Part shown: positions 1 through 8,831 of the stretch, in pieces
Numbering within the stretch: the stretch's first letter is position 1
Layout of the letters: each line of letters begins with the position of its first letter
Source: Burkholderia sp. 8Y
GTDB lineage: Bacteria > Pseudomonadota > Gammaproteobacteria > Burkholderiales > Burkholderiaceae
Assembly (NCBI RefSeq): GCF_902506145.1
Contig: NZ_LR733520.1
Span: forward strand, 64,580-128,579
DNA: 64,000 nucleotides
Direction of reading: 5' to 3'
Program-made: the position numbers and the translations under genes
Notes under the pieces: model-generated
Databases searched by the model: none
Told to the model about the DNA's origin: nothing
What the model saw: only the letters and a program-made list of their open reading frames with translations

Positions 1-402
1 GATCCAGTGCATGGCGTACGACACGAGGCGCACGTTTTGCTCAGGGTCGAACCGCTTCACGGCCTTCATCAGACCGATATTGCCTTCCTGGATCAGGTCC
101 GCATGCGGCAGGCCGTAGCCCAGATAGTTGCGGGCGATGGACACGACGAGACGCAGGTGCGACAGAACGAGCTGCCGCGCCGCGTTCAGGTTGCCGTGCT
201 CGCGAAATTCGGTGGCGTACTGACGTTCCTCCGCCGGCGAAAGCATCGGAATACGGTTCACTGCTTGTATGTAGGAATCGATGTTGCCGATCTGGCCGGT
301 CAGCATCGACGACTGTGCGTACGTCAGCGCGCCTGCCGAAGATGCCTTGGCAGGTGCCGAGCCTACAACATTCGGAAGGGTCATCGCATTGGTCACGCTC
401 AT
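1..402 (-). CDS. rpoH: RNA polymerase sigma-32 factor RpoH, N-terminal part (cut by window edge)
   Basis: Heat-shock sigma factor that directs RNA polymerase to chaperone and protease promoters. The 134 residues present start [12 protein letters not shown], contain the region 1.2 segment ([20 protein letters not shown]) and run into region 2 with [27 protein letters not shown] and [20 protein letters not shown], the core-binding and -10 recognition region characteristic of sigma-32. I chose the ATG at 402-400 because AAGGAG lies just upstream, although with only about 3 nt spacing; the second Met (384) has no Shine-Dalgarno sequence. The remaining two thirds lie outside the window. A CIRCE operator lies about 60 bp upstream, suggesting HrcA control. 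Confidence 0.95.
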   Translation of the reverse strand, partial: MSVTNAMTLPNVVGSAPAKASSAGALTYAQSSMLTGQIGNIDSYIQAVNRIPMLSPAEERQYATEFREHGNLNAARQLVLSHLRLVVSIARNYLGYGLPHADLIQEGNIGLMKAVKRFDPEQNVRLVSYAMHWI

Positions 403-460
403 AAGCTCCTTGTCAACAAACGCCTGCGGCCGCAAGGGCGGCGGCAGGCCAGTCACGATA

Positions 461-487
461 TTAGCACTCCGTTCATCTGAGTGCTAA
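461..487. promoter_or_regulatory. CIRCE element (HrcA operator) upstream of rpoH
   Basis: The sequence reads TTAGCACTC, nine bases (CGTTCATCT), then GAGTGCTAA, a perfect match to the CIRCE consensus TTAGCACTC-N9-GAGTGCTAA bound by the heat-shock repressor HrcA. It sits 59-85 bp upstream of the rpoH start codon. CIRCE is usually found before groESL, dnaK or hrcA; here the only heat-shock gene next to it is rpoH. A second, weaker inverted repeat (CCCACA 517-522 / TGTGGG 536-541) lies further upstream. Confidence 0.92.
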
Positions 488-747
488 GTGTTAGAGGGGA
501 ACGACGTGTGAGAGTTCCCACATAACTATCGATTTTGTGGGTCTGATAGGCGGCAAGACCTGAAGAACAAGCCGAAATTACCGGAGAAACGCGTTTGATC
601 GAATGAATTACCGAAATCACAGGGGAAAGCAACGGATTATTCAATCAAACGGACGAGAAACGCTGGATTGTGCAAATATATGTCAGCGGAAATACAATGC
701 GCCGACAACCGCTCGGCGGGACAACCACACCCTCATATGAGGCGCTC
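488..747. other. Divergent intergenic region rpoH / pagL
   Basis: This stretch should hold the promoters of both divergent genes. Besides the CCCACA/TGTGGG inverted repeat I see no convincing paired -35/-10 boxes; a weak rpoH-directed candidate (TTGTTC, 16 bp, TATCAG on the minus strand) lies at about 548-575. No coding potential is evident. Confidence 0.4.
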
Positions 748-1314
748 ATGCAGAAAAACCAAGCTCTTTGGCGCAGTTTTTTGTCTCACGGCGCCATCGC
801 TCTTTCGCTCGGTCTTGTTTCGGCGGTGGCGCATGCCGACCGTTTCGGTCTTCAGATAGCAGGCGGGGTCGCGAATCACGACTTCAAGAAAGCGGATCTC
901 GGCGTGGTTTGGGATCCCGATCTGACATGGTGGGAAATCGGCGGCTTTCACTTCACGCTGCTCGGCGAAGGACACGTCGCCTACTGGCATACCAAGGAAA
1001 GCAACGCGGTAAATCCGAACATCTGGGAATTCGGCGTGACACCAGTGCTGCGTTTCGTGAAAAGCTCAGGCTATATTCGGCCGTTCTTCGAGGCGGGCGT
1101 CGGCGTGCGGCTGCTGTCGCACACGCGCATCACGGAAAACTTCACGGTGTCCACTGCGTTCCAGTTCGCCGATATGGTCGGCGTGGGTGCGATCTTCGGC
1201 GAGAAGCAGAACTACCAGGCCGGTTTTCGCTTCCAGCATCTTTCGAACGCGAGTATCAAAGAGCCGAATCCTGGTATAAATTTCAGCCAGCTATATCTGC
1301 AATACAACTTCTGA
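748..1314 (+). CDS. pagL: PagL-type lipid A 3-O-deacylase (acyloxyacyl hydrolase family)
   Basis: Outer-membrane beta-barrel enzyme that removes the 3-O acyl chain of lipid A, remodelling LPS. About 188 residues. The start at 748 gives a clean signal peptide ending near VSAVAHAD; an upstream Met at 697 is possible but adds an unlikely hydrophilic leader. The C-terminal part has FQHLSNASIKEPNPG, matching the PagL catalytic His-x-Ser pair, and the protein ends in an aromatic-terminated strand (LYLQYNF) typical of outer-membrane barrels. It is transcribed divergently from rpoH. The family call is firm; activity on lipid A is inferred from the family. Confidence 0.82.
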   Translation: MQKNQALWRSFLSHGAIALSLGLVSAVAHADRFGLQIAGGVANHDFKKADLGVVWDPDLTWWEIGGFHFTLLGEGHVAYWHTKESNAVNPNIWEFGVTPVLRFVKSSGYIRPFFEAGVGVRLLSHTRITENFTVSTAFQFADMVGVGAIFGEKQNYQAGFRFQHLSNASIKEPNPGINFSQLYLQYNF

Positions 1315-1359
1315 CGGGGCCCCGGCGCATCGGTTCCCCGACACAAGGGGGACCGACAG

Positions 1360-1743
1360 ATGCCGGCAAGAACCTTTGAGGCCATCCGCGGCCTAGAGCG
1401 CGACCGTTTCCGGGCGATGGTCGAGAGCGACGGTGCCGCGCTCGAGGCGCTGCTGGCCGAGAACGTCAGCTACGTCCACACCAACGGCAAGCGCGAGACG
1501 AAGCGTCAGTTCATCGACGCGATCACCGCCGGGCGCCGCCGCTATCGCCAGATCGAGATCCAGACGCAAGACGTGGTGTCCGCCGGCCCCGAGACCTGTC
1601 TCGTGTCGGGGCGCGCGCTGGTCGAGATGGAATCGAAGAACGGCGCGCTGCTCTTTCCCATTGCCTACACGGCGATTCACGTGCAGACCGGCGGCCAGTG
1701 GCAACTGCTCGCGCTTCAGGCGACGCGCGTGGCGCTGGAATAG
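1360..1743 (+). CDS. NTF2-like / DUF4440 family protein
   Basis: Small cytoplasmic protein of 127 residues with the SnoaL/NTF2-like cone fold pattern: an N-terminal helix (LERDRFRAMVESD), the conserved LLAENVSYVHTNG strand, and C-terminal strands ending in WQLLALQATRVAL. Members of this superfamily are ketosteroid-isomerase-like enzymes or ligand-binding proteins; no specific substrate can be assigned. A GGGGGA motif 9 nt upstream supports this ATG. It follows pagL on the same strand with a 45-bp gap and may share its transcript. It converges with leuA. Confidence 0.75.
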   Translation: MPARTFEAIRGLERDRFRAMVESDGAALEALLAENVSYVHTNGKRETKRQFIDAITAGRRRYRQIEIQTQDVVSAGPETCLVSGRALVEMESKNGALLFPIAYTAIHVQTGGQWQLLALQATRVALE

Positions 1744-1761
1744 CGCGCCGCCGCCGCATCG

Positions 1762-3414
1762 TCAGGCTTCGACCGCCTCGTCCTCTTGAATCTTCCGCGC
1801 GATTCCCTTTGAGCGATTCACCGCGCTCACGACTGCATCGACGACCGCGAGCGCTGGGTTCGCATGCACCGCGACGCCGAAGCGCATCGGTTCGTCGGCG
1901 ACGCGGCAGCCCACGAAGACCACGGTCTCGCCGTTCGCCGTCACCGTCGATTCGAACCAGTTCGCGCTCGCGCCGACGTCCAGGCTCGATGCGACCGACT
2001 GCGCGTAATGCTCCTCGCTCGCGGCGCTCGAAGCGGGCGGCATCGCGATGTTTCGTCCGAAGACCGAAAGCGCCGCCGCGTCGACGCGCGAAACCGGCCC
2101 GCCCGCGTCGAAGTATTCGCGTTTGAAGAGGGCGCAGAGGGCTTCGCCGCTGATTTCCTCGCCCGATTCGTCCGCGACCGCCTGCACCGCATGACTGAAC
2201 TCGATCTGCACGCGGCGCGGCGGCGTGAACCCCAGCCCGCGTTCGAGCAGATACGTCGCGCCGCCCTTGCCCGATTGGCTGTTCACGCGAATCACGGCGT
2301 CGTAGCTGCGGCCGAGATCGGCGGGATCGATCGGCAGATATGGCACTTCCCACGGCGTGCCGGGCACGCGCTGCGCGAAGCCCTTCCGGATGGCGTCCTG
2401 ATGCGAACCGGAAAACGCGGTGAACACGAGATCGCCCGCGTACGGATGGCGCGGATGCACCGGAAGCTGATTGCAGCGTTCGACGACGCGCCGCACCGCG
2501 TCGATGTCCGAAAAGTCGAGACCGGGATCGACGCCCTGCGTGTAGAGATTGAGCGCGAGCGTGACGAGATCGACGTTGCCCGTGCGCTCGCCGTTGCCGA
2601 AAAGACAGCCTTCCACGCGATCCGCGCCCGCGAGCAGCGCGAGTTCCGCCGCCGCGACCGCCGTGCCGCGATCGTTGTGCGGATGCACCGAGAGCACGAT
2701 GCTGTCGCGATAGCCCATGTTGCGGTCCATCCATTCGATCTGGTCGGCGAAGACATTCGGCGTGGCGGATTCCACCGTCGCCGGGAGATTGACGATCATC
2801 TTGTGATCTGGCGTCGGACGCCAGACTTGCGCGACCGCGTCGCACACTTCACGCGCGAATGGCAGTTCCGTCATGCTGAACGTCTCGGGCGAATACTGGT
2901 AGATCCAGTGCGTGTCCGGCCGCGCCGCCGCGCATTCCTTGATGATGCGCGTGCCAACGACGGCAAGCGCCTTCACGTCTTCCTTCGACTGATCGAACAC
3001 GATCCGGCGAAACGACGGCGCGATCGCGTTATAGAGATGCACGATGACCTTGCTCGCGCCTTCGACCGCTTCGAACGTGCGCTCGATCAGCTCGCGCCGC
3101 GACTGCACGAGCACTTCGATGGTGACGTCGTCGGGAATGCGCTTCTCGTCGATCAGCTTGCGCACGAAGTCGAAATCCGTCTGCGACGCCGACGGAAAGC
3201 CCACCTCGATTTCCTTGAAACCCGTCGCCACCAGCATCTCGAAGAATTCGAGCTTCGCTGCGATGCCCATCGGTTCGATCAGCGACTGGTTGCCGTCGCG
3301 CAGATCGGTGCTCATCCAGATGGGCGCTTTCTCGATCGTGCGATTCGGCCAGCGTCGGCCATGAAGACGGACTTGCGGGAACGGGCGGTATTTCTCGGCG
3401 GGGCTCGGCATCAT
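1762..3414 (-). CDS. leuA: 2-isopropylmalate synthase
   Basis: First committed step of leucine synthesis: condenses acetyl-CoA with 2-ketoisovalerate. At 550 residues it is the long LeuA type (yeast/actinobacterial-like group), starting [15 protein letters not shown]. Visible motifs are the metal-binding [11 protein letters not shown], the His pair [21 protein letters not shown], and a C-terminal allosteric domain of about 130 residues that gives leucine feedback inhibition in the family. Two adjacent ATG codons (3414 and 3411) are possible starts. It is preceded by an unusually long leader, see the promoter at 3803-3832. Confidence 0.93.
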   Translation of the reverse strand: MMPSPAEKYRPFPQVRLHGRRWPNRTIEKAPIWMSTDLRDGNQSLIEPMGIAAKLEFFEMLVATGFKEIEVGFPSASQTDFDFVRKLIDEKRIPDDVTIEVLVQSRRELIERTFEAVEGASKVIVHLYNAIAPSFRRIVFDQSKEDVKALAVVGTRIIKECAAARPDTHWIYQYSPETFSMTELPFAREVCDAVAQVWRPTPDHKMIVNLPATVESATPNVFADQIEWMDRNMGYRDSIVLSVHPHNDRGTAVAAAELALLAGADRVEGCLFGNGERTGNVDLVTLALNLYTQGVDPGLDFSDIDAVRRVVERCNQLPVHPRHPYAGDLVFTAFSGSHQDAIRKGFAQRVPGTPWEVPYLPIDPADLGRSYDAVIRVNSQSGKGGATYLLERGLGFTPPRRVQIEFSHAVQAVADESGEEISGEALCALFKREYFDAGGPVSRVDAAALSVFGRNIAMPPASSAASEEHYAQSVASSLDVGASANWFESTVTANGETVVFVGCRVADEPMRFGVAVHANPALAVVDAVVSAVNRSKGIARKIQEDEAVEA

Positions 3415-3702
3415 GATCGTCGATCTCTTTCAGGACGGTTTGCGTAGCGCCTGCGAGAGCGGCTGTCGCCGGCGGCTGGCCGGCTGTGGCGCGATGCACG
3501 AAAGGCCAGGCCGCGCGCACGGTCCCATTGCGCACCGGCGACGGCGACGCCTGTGACCAACGTGAACGTGCGCGAAGCAGCGTGCATGTGACCCTCGCGA
3601 TTTCGTTTCGCGGGATGCGCGAACGAAACACTGACGACTACAAGGTGGTAAGGAAGGAACTGCGGGAACGGCTGGCAGGAGCGCGCGCCTGGCGACGCGC
3701 GT

Positions 3703-3735
3703 CGCTACGTCTGGCGACTTACGCTAGACGTAGCG
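3703..3735. repeat. Perfect 10-bp inverted repeat in the leuA leader
   Basis: CGCTACGTCT (3703-3712) and AGACGTAGCG (3726-3735) form a perfect stem with a 13-nt loop. A second GC stem, GGCCGC (3741-3746) / GCGGCC (3752-3757), lies directly beside it. Both would form in the leuA mRNA leader. Neither is followed by a T run in the leuA direction, so they are not simple terminators. Confidence 0.6.
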
Positions 3736-3802
3736 ATAGGGGCCGCGCTAGGCGGCCCGAAATAATTCGGAGGGAGGAGACTTGGGCGAAACGCATTTGC
3801 CT

Positions 3803-3832
3803 ACTGTAAACCAGCGTTGAAGAACGTGTCAA
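3803..3832 (-). promoter_or_regulatory. Candidate sigma-70 promoter for leuA with a ~380-nt leader
   Basis: On the minus strand TTGACA (3832-3827) is followed after 18 bp by TACAGT (3808-3803), a perfect -35 and a 4/6 -10. Transcription from here would give an untranslated leader of about 380 nt before leuA (3415-3795). This 458-base gene-free stretch holds the two hairpins above; I found no leucine-rich leader peptide. Confidence 0.5.
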
Positions 3833-3872
3833 ATGCGGATTTTCCTATTGCGGCGGCGAAAGCGTTGGCTGG

Positions 3873-4844
3873 CTATAGCGGCCGGCGCACGACCTCGGCG
3901 ATCAGTTCCACCTGTCGCGCGATGGCGGGCGGCACGGGCACGTCGCCCCGCATCACGTCTTCGATCCAGCGCGCGGTGGTCGCGGCATCCAGCGATTCGG
4001 GCAGCTCGACGGCGGGCGCATCCGCCTGCGAACGCTCGGCCGAGACGAGCGTCTCGGCGTGGCCGTCGTGGAACCAGTCGATCTGCACCTGGCGGCGCAT
4101 GTCGGCGACCGCCTCGCCTTCGGTGCCGCGCGCGAGCAGCGCGCCGCCCTGCGCCGCCTCCGGATGTTCGGTGAAGAGCGTGGTCAGGCTGTCGCGATAC
4201 TCCGGGTGCGTGTAGTTGACGAGCCGCAGGCCCGGCTCCGCGAACGGCTGAAGAATCTTGACGAGCGTATGCGTCGAATTGCGCACGCCCATCACGCGCC
4301 GAAGGTCCAGTAGCCGCGCGAGCTTCGGCGCAAGCGATGTTATCGGCGCGAACGCGAGGCGGCGCGAGGCGAGGCTGTCTTCGATCTCATCGGGCGACGC
4401 GGCGTGCGGAATACCCACTTCCGCGAAGATCGCGGCGCTCGTCACGCGGCCCGGATCGTCGACGACGCCATGCACCAGCACCGGCACGCCTTCGCGCGCG
4501 AGCAACAGCGCAAGAAGCGGCGTGAGGTTCGGCTGCTTGCGCGCGCCGTTGTAGCTCGGAATCGACACGGGCCGCGCGTGCTCGCGGCCTTCCTGCACGT
4601 GCAGCGGCTCGAACGAGCGATGCGCCGCCGCGAGCATCGCGGCGAGCTCGGCGGCAGTCTCGCCCTTCACGCGATACGCGAGCAGCACCGCGCCGAGTTC
4701 GAGGTCAGAGACGCGGCCATCGAGCATGGCTTCATAGAGCGAATAGGTATCGTCACGCGACAGCGCACGGGCGCCGTTCGGGCCGCGCCCGATTTCCTTG
4801 ATATAGCGCGCGCAGGAGAAAGAAGGAGGTGGAGTGTCGGTCAT
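3873..4844 (-). CDS. ybiB: YbiB family DNA-binding protein (anthranilate phosphoribosyltransferase-like fold)
   Basis: Member of the TrpD2/YbiB group, which has the glycosyltransferase family 3 fold of anthranilate phosphoribosyltransferase but, in the E. coli protein, binds nucleic acid rather than catalysing that reaction. About 323 residues from the chosen start MTDTPPPSF. The N-terminal helical domain carries YIKEIGRGPNGARALSRDD and the central fold PSYNGARKQPNLTPLLALLLA and VLVHGVVDDPGRVTS. The canonical TrpD PRPP motif GTGGD is absent, supporting the YbiB assignment. The more upstream start at 4952 would add 36 non-conserved residues. It lies upstream of leuA on the same strand. Confidence 0.85.
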   Translation of the reverse strand: MTDTPPPSFSCARYIKEIGRGPNGARALSRDDTYSLYEAMLDGRVSDLELGAVLLAYRVKGETAAELAAMLAAAHRSFEPLHVQEGREHARPVSIPSYNGARKQPNLTPLLALLLAREGVPVLVHGVVDDPGRVTSAAIFAEVGIPHAASPDEIEDSLASRRLAFAPITSLAPKLARLLDLRRVMGVRNSTHTLVKILQPFAEPGLRLVNYTHPEYRDSLTTLFTEHPEAAQGGALLARGTEGEAVADMRRQVQIDWFHDGHAETLVSAERSQADAPAVELPESLDAATTARWIEDVMRGDVPVPPAIARQVELIAEVVRRPL

Positions 4845-5103
4845 CGGAAGCGTGCGCAAAGCGGGCGTTTCATTTCCGTGGTCCTGAGCGGCGCCGTCGC
4901 GGGTTGAGATGCGGTCATGACACTCAGTATCGCATTTAAGCGCCGCTTGCAAGTTCGGGGAAAGGCGTCCGATGAAATTTCGCGGCGGTCCGAAGGATTG
5001 CCGCAGGGCAGGCGAAAGCTCGCACGCCCGCGCCGGACAAGGCTCGCCACGATTCGCGCGGGCACGTTACACTCGCTTTTGCGGTCGGCTGCGAGCGCCC
5101 GAT

Positions 5104-5130
5104 GCGTTCATAGCGTTCAATGCGTTCAAT
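5104..5130. repeat. Three tandem 9-bp repeats upstream of the FAH gene
   Basis: GCGTTCATA, GCGTTCAAT and GCGTTCAAT follow one another without spacers, ending 37 bp before the start codon at 5168. Position and spacing would fit a regulator-binding array or a small slippage-prone repeat. The rest of the ybiB-FAH intergenic region (4845-5167) shows no other clear signal. Confidence 0.6.
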
Positions 5131-5167
5131 GCGCCGGCTATCGAATAACACCAAACAGGAGAGCGGG

Positions 5168-5866
5168 ATGACTTACGTGTTTCCCCCGGCGCCGGCGACG
5201 GCCGTTCCGGTCGCGGGTTCGAACGAGCAATTTCCCGTGCGCCGCATTTACTGCGTCGGGCGCAACTACGAAGCGCATGCGCGGGAAATGGGCCACGATC
5301 CCGACCGCGAGCCGCCGTTCTTCTTCAGCAAGCCCGCCGATGCCGTGTTGTACGTCGCGCCGGGTTCCACCGGCGAATTTCCGTATCCGCCGCAGACCAA
5401 AAATCTGCACTTCGAAATGGAACTGGTCGCGGCCATCGGCAAGCAGGGCAAGGACATTCCCGCCGAAAAGGGTCTCGACTACGTGTACGGCTATGCGCTC
5501 GGCCTCGACATGACACGTCGCGACCTGCAAGCCGAAGCGAAGAAGCTCGGCCGTCCGTGGGATACCGCGAAGGGCTTCGATCATTCGGCGCCGCTCGGCC
5601 CGATTCATCCGGTGTCGACGGTCGGCCATCTGGAAAAGAGCGCGATCTGGCTCACCGTCAACGGTGAGGAAAAGCAGCGTTCGGACATTTCGCAACTGAT
5701 CTGGTCGGTCGGCGAGACGGTGGCGTATCTGTCGACGCTCTTCGAGCTCTTCCCCGGCGATCTCATCTTCACCGGCACGCCCGAAGGCGTCGGCGCGGTC
5801 GTGAAGGGCGACTTGCTGAAGGGCGGCGTGGACGGCATCGGCGAATTCTCCGTGCGCGTGGTCTGA
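5168..5866 (+). CDS. Fumarylacetoacetate hydrolase family protein
   Basis: Cytoplasmic C-C bond hydrolase of the FAH family, 232 residues, the length of fumarylpyruvate/acylpyruvate hydrolases rather than full-size fumarylacetoacetase. The family features are RRIYCVGRNYEAHAREMG, FFFSKPADAV, the metal-binding HFEMELVAAIG and LGLDMTRRDLQ, and the C-terminal GDLIFTGTPEGVG. The start is set by AGGAGA 6 nt upstream. The next gene encodes a maleylacetoacetate/maleylpyruvate isomerase, so the pair would convert maleyl-diketoacids from gentisate or homogentisate ring cleavage to fumarate plus pyruvate or acetoacetate. Which substrate is used cannot be read from the sequence. Confidence 0.9.
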   Translation: MTYVFPPAPATAVPVAGSNEQFPVRRIYCVGRNYEAHAREMGHDPDREPPFFFSKPADAVLYVAPGSTGEFPYPPQTKNLHFEMELVAAIGKQGKDIPAEKGLDYVYGYALGLDMTRRDLQAEAKKLGRPWDTAKGFDHSAPLGPIHPVSTVGHLEKSAIWLTVNGEEKQRSDISQLIWSVGETVAYLSTLFELFPGDLIFTGTPEGVGAVVKGDLLKGGVDGIGEFSVRVV

Positions 5867-5881
5867 GGCGGCGTGCGGACA

Positions 5882-6526
5882 ATGAAGCTCTACAGCTATT
5901 TTCGAAGCTCGGCGGCGTATCGCGTGCGGATCGCGCTGAATCTGAAGGGCCTCGACTACGAGTATGAGGCCGTTCATCTGCTGCGCGAGGGCGGCGTGCA
6001 ATTGAAGCCCGACTATCGCGCGCTGAATCCGGACGGCATCGTGCCGACGCTGGTCGTTGACGGCGACGTGCTCACGCAATCGCTCGCGATCATCGAATAT
6101 CTCGACGAGACGCATCCCGAGCCGCCGCTTTTGCCGCGCGGCGCGTCGGACCGCGCGTTCGTCCGGTCGGTGGCGTTGCAGGTCGCGTGCGAGATTCATC
6201 CGCTCGATAACCTGCGCGTGCTGAAGTACCTCAAGCATCAGGTGAAAGTGCCGGACGAGGCGAAGGACGCGTGGTACCGGCATTGGGTCGAGACGGGCTT
6301 CGAATCGCTCGAAAAGCGGCTCGCGGCGGATTCGCGCGTCGGCACGCTGACGTTCGGCGACACGCCGACCATCGCCGATCTCTGCATCGTGCCGCAGGTG
6401 TTCAACGCGCGGCGCTTCGGCATCGATCTCGCGCCTTATCCGACCATCGCGCGTATCGCCGATTCCGCGAACCAGATCGACGGCTTCATGCGCGCCGCCC
6501 CCGCGCAGCAGCCGGACGCCGAATGA
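5882..6526 (+). CDS. maiA: Maleylacetoacetate (or maleylpyruvate) isomerase, zeta-class GST
   Basis: Glutathione-dependent cis-trans isomerase of aromatic ring-cleavage products, 214 residues. The N-terminal thioredoxin-like domain has the zeta-class motif YSYFRSSAAYRVRIALNLK with the catalytic serine, and the helical C-terminal domain has DTPTIADLCIVPQVFNARRFG. It starts 15 bp after the preceding hydrolase gene, which uses the isomerase product, and its stop overlaps the next start in an ATGA, so the three genes are probably translationally coupled. Confidence 0.9.
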   Translation: MKLYSYFRSSAAYRVRIALNLKGLDYEYEAVHLLREGGVQLKPDYRALNPDGIVPTLVVDGDVLTQSLAIIEYLDETHPEPPLLPRGASDRAFVRSVALQVACEIHPLDNLRVLKYLKHQVKVPDEAKDAWYRHWVETGFESLEKRLAADSRVGTLTFGDTPTIADLCIVPQVFNARRFGIDLAPYPTIARIADSANQIDGFMRAAPAQQPDAE

Positions 6527-7155
6527 CGGCGGCCGTATCTGCGGGAGCCCTGTCGAGTTACTTGTCGGGTGCGGGACTGGGAGCGAGCCTGATCGTCGCG
6601 ATCGGCGCGCAGAATGCGTTCGTGCTGCGGCAGGGGCTCAAGCGCCGCCACGTGGGCATCGTGGTGGCGATCTGCGCGTTTATCGACGTGATGTTGATCG
6701 CGCTCGGTGTCGGCGGGATGGGCGCGCTCATCGCGCGCGCGCCGTTTCTGCTCGACGTGATTCGTTGGGCGGGCGCGGTCTTCCTGTTCCTCTACGGGCT
6801 GCGTGCGTTCATCGCGGCGTGGCGCGGTCCCGGGCATCTGAACGCCTCCGACGGCGATTCGCAGACGGCGCTAGCGGCGGCGTCCACCGTGCTCGCGCTC
6901 TCGCTGCTGAATCCGCACGTTTATCTGGATACGGTCGTGCTGCTGGGCGGCATCGGCGCGCGGCACGCTTGGCCGGGCAACGCGTGGTTCGCGGCGGGCG
7001 CGATGTGCTCGTCGATCGTCTGGTTCACGGCGCTCGGCTATGGCGCGCGTCTCTTGGAGCCGTGGTTCGAGAAGGACGTGTCGTGGCGCGTGCTCGACGT
7101 GATCGTCGGCTGCGTCATGTGGTGGATCGCCGGGGCGCTGGTGTTTTCGCGCTGA
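6523..7155 (+). CDS. argO: LysE/ArgO family basic amino acid exporter
   Basis: Inner-membrane exporter of arginine/lysine-type amino acids, 210 residues with about six hydrophobic helices. The family signatures are the first helix with AIGAQNAFVLRQGLKRRH, the central SLLNPHVYLDTVVLLGG and the C-terminal DVIVGCVMWWIAGALV. The ATG overlaps the maiA stop (ATGA at 6523-6526). Its place in an aromatic-degradation operon is metabolically unrelated and may only reflect co-transcription. Confidence 0.88.
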   Translation: MTAAVSAGALSSYLSGAGLGASLIVAIGAQNAFVLRQGLKRRHVGIVVAICAFIDVMLIALGVGGMGALIARAPFLLDVIRWAGAVFLFLYGLRAFIAAWRGPGHLNASDGDSQTALAAASTVLALSLLNPHVYLDTVVLLGGIGARHAWPGNAWFAAGAMCSSIVWFTALGYGARLLEPWFEKDVSWRVLDVIVGCVMWWIAGALVFSR

Positions 7156-7340
7156 GGAGTCCGGCTACGGGATGTGGCCAACGAACTGGTTCGATGAATC
7201 GCCCGGTTACACGAGCCGACTTAGCCGACGGTAAACGCTCCGCAGTATGTCGACCGTCTCATCGCCCATGAACACAACGGCTGACTCGCCGTTCCGCTCG
7301 GACGATGCGAAGAGCGGTTCAGCGTCCGCGACGGAAAGAA

Positions 7341-7365
7341 AAAGGGCGCCTCGCGAACGCCCTTT
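7341..7365. terminator. Bidirectional Rho-independent terminator argO / ftsY
   Basis: AAAGGGCG (7341-7348) pairs with CGCCCTTT (7358-7365) around a 9-nt loop, followed by more T on the plus strand and, read from the minus strand, by TTTTTC. It sits between the convergent argO operon and ftsY. The 185 bases between argO and this site show no gene. Confidence 0.85.
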
Positions 7366-7379
7366 TTTCCTCGCAAAGA

Positions 7380-8624
7380 TCAGCCGAGCAACGCGTCGGC
7401 GAATTCGTCCGCCTTGAACGGCTGCAAGTCCTCGACTTTCTCGCCCACGCCGATGAAGTACACCGGAATCGGCCGCTGCCGCGCGATTGCCGCGAGAATG
7501 CCGCCTTTCGCCGTGCCGTCGAGTTTGGTGACGATCAGGCCGGTCAAGCCGAGCGCATCGTCGAACGCCTTCACTTGCGCGAGCGCGTTCTGACCCGTGT
7601 TTGCGTCGATCACGAGCAGCACTTCGTGCGGCGCGTCCGGCATGGCTTTCGCGATCACGCGGCGCACCTTGCGCAGTTCTTCCATCAGATGCAGCTGCGT
7701 CGGCAGACGGCCGGCCGTGTCGGCCATCATCACGTCGATCTTGCGGGCGCGCGCCGCGCCGACCGCGTCGAAAATGACGGCGGCCGCATCGCCGCTTTCC
7801 TGCGCGATCACCGTCACGTTGTTGCGCTCGCCCCAGACGGTGAGCTGTTCGCGGGCGGCGGCGCGGAACGTGTCGCCGGCAGCAAGCAGCACCGACTGGT
7901 TGAAGCTCTGCAGATGCTTCGCCAGCTTGCCGATGCTCGTCGTCTTGCCGACGCCGTTCACGCCCGCGATCATCATCACGAGCGGCTGAGCGCGGCCGAG
8001 CATCAGCGACTTCTCGAGCGGACGCAGCAAATCGACGAGCAGGGTACGCAACGCAGCCTTCACCTGTGAAGCGTCCGTCAGCCGGTCGGCGCGTACCTTC
8101 TCGCGCAGCGATTCGAGCAGGAATTCGGTCGCGTCGACGCCCGCGTCGGACATGAGCAGCGCGGTTTCGAGTTCTTCGTACAGGTCTTCGTCGATCTTCG
8201 CGCCGACGAAGATGCCGGTCAGGCTGGAACTCGTCTTCGAAAGACCGTTCCTTAGCCGCGAGAGCCACGACTTCTTCGCGGCGGCGTCGGGTTCGGGCGG
8301 CGGCAGGACTTCTTCGCTCGCCTCGTCGGTTTCCGGCGCGCGGAGCCACTGCGATTGCGTGCGGCCTTGCCAATACGGCTTGGCTTCCTCACTCGCCGCG
8401 GGCTGCGCGGGCGCGTGCGGCTGTTCGGGCTCCGGTTCCTGCTCCGGTTCCGCAGACGGCGCTTCGGACGGAATCGCAGCGTCGACGGCGGGCTCGCGCT
8501 CCAGTTCGGCCTCGATGATGGGAGCGGACGCTTCTTCGTCCTCGACGGCTTCGGGCGTGTCCTCGGCGGATGGGTCGAGCGGCGCGTCAGCCGGCTTTTT
8601 GAATCGTTTGAAGAAGCTGAACAT
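7380..8624 (-). CDS. ftsY: Signal recognition particle receptor FtsY
   Basis: GTPase that docks SRP-ribosome complexes on the inner membrane for co-translational insertion. 414 residues: an amphipathic start MFSFFKRFKKP, an acidic Glu/Pro-rich A domain (about 10-110), then the NG domain with G1 GVNGVGKTTSIGKLAKHL, DTAGRLPTQ and TKLDGTAKGG. Length and architecture are normal for betaproteobacterial FtsY. Divergent from rsmD, an arrangement also common in gammaproteobacteria. Confidence 0.96.
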   Translation of the reverse strand: MFSFFKRFKKPADAPLDPSAEDTPEAVEDEEASAPIIEAELEREPAVDAAIPSEAPSAEPEQEPEPEQPHAPAQPAASEEAKPYWQGRTQSQWLRAPETDEASEEVLPPPEPDAAAKKSWLSRLRNGLSKTSSSLTGIFVGAKIDEDLYEELETALLMSDAGVDATEFLLESLREKVRADRLTDASQVKAALRTLLVDLLRPLEKSLMLGRAQPLVMMIAGVNGVGKTTSIGKLAKHLQSFNQSVLLAAGDTFRAAAREQLTVWGERNNVTVIAQESGDAAAVIFDAVGAARARKIDVMMADTAGRLPTQLHLMEELRKVRRVIAKAMPDAPHEVLLVIDANTGQNALAQVKAFDDALGLTGLIVTKLDGTAKGGILAAIARQRPIPVYFIGVGEKVEDLQPFKADEFADALLG

Positions 8625-8831
8625 GATCTCGGACGATGATGCGCGCGTCTTTCGACGGCCGGCGCGCTCGAAGAAGAACGCCGCGCGATGGCCCGCGCAG
8701 GAAGAAGTAAGCCGCGTATTTTATCAGGCGTGGCCTGATGCGCTTGTGCGCCAGCCGCCTGTGGTAACGTTGGCTCTCATTACACGCGCCGCTCATTCGA
8801 AGCGCGCGCGTCCGATTCCAACGCTCCTTTT

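Noticed and set aside
1864..3447. A 527-codon open frame on the plus strand
   Set aside because: Antisense shadow of leuA, with skewed Arg/His composition and no domain.
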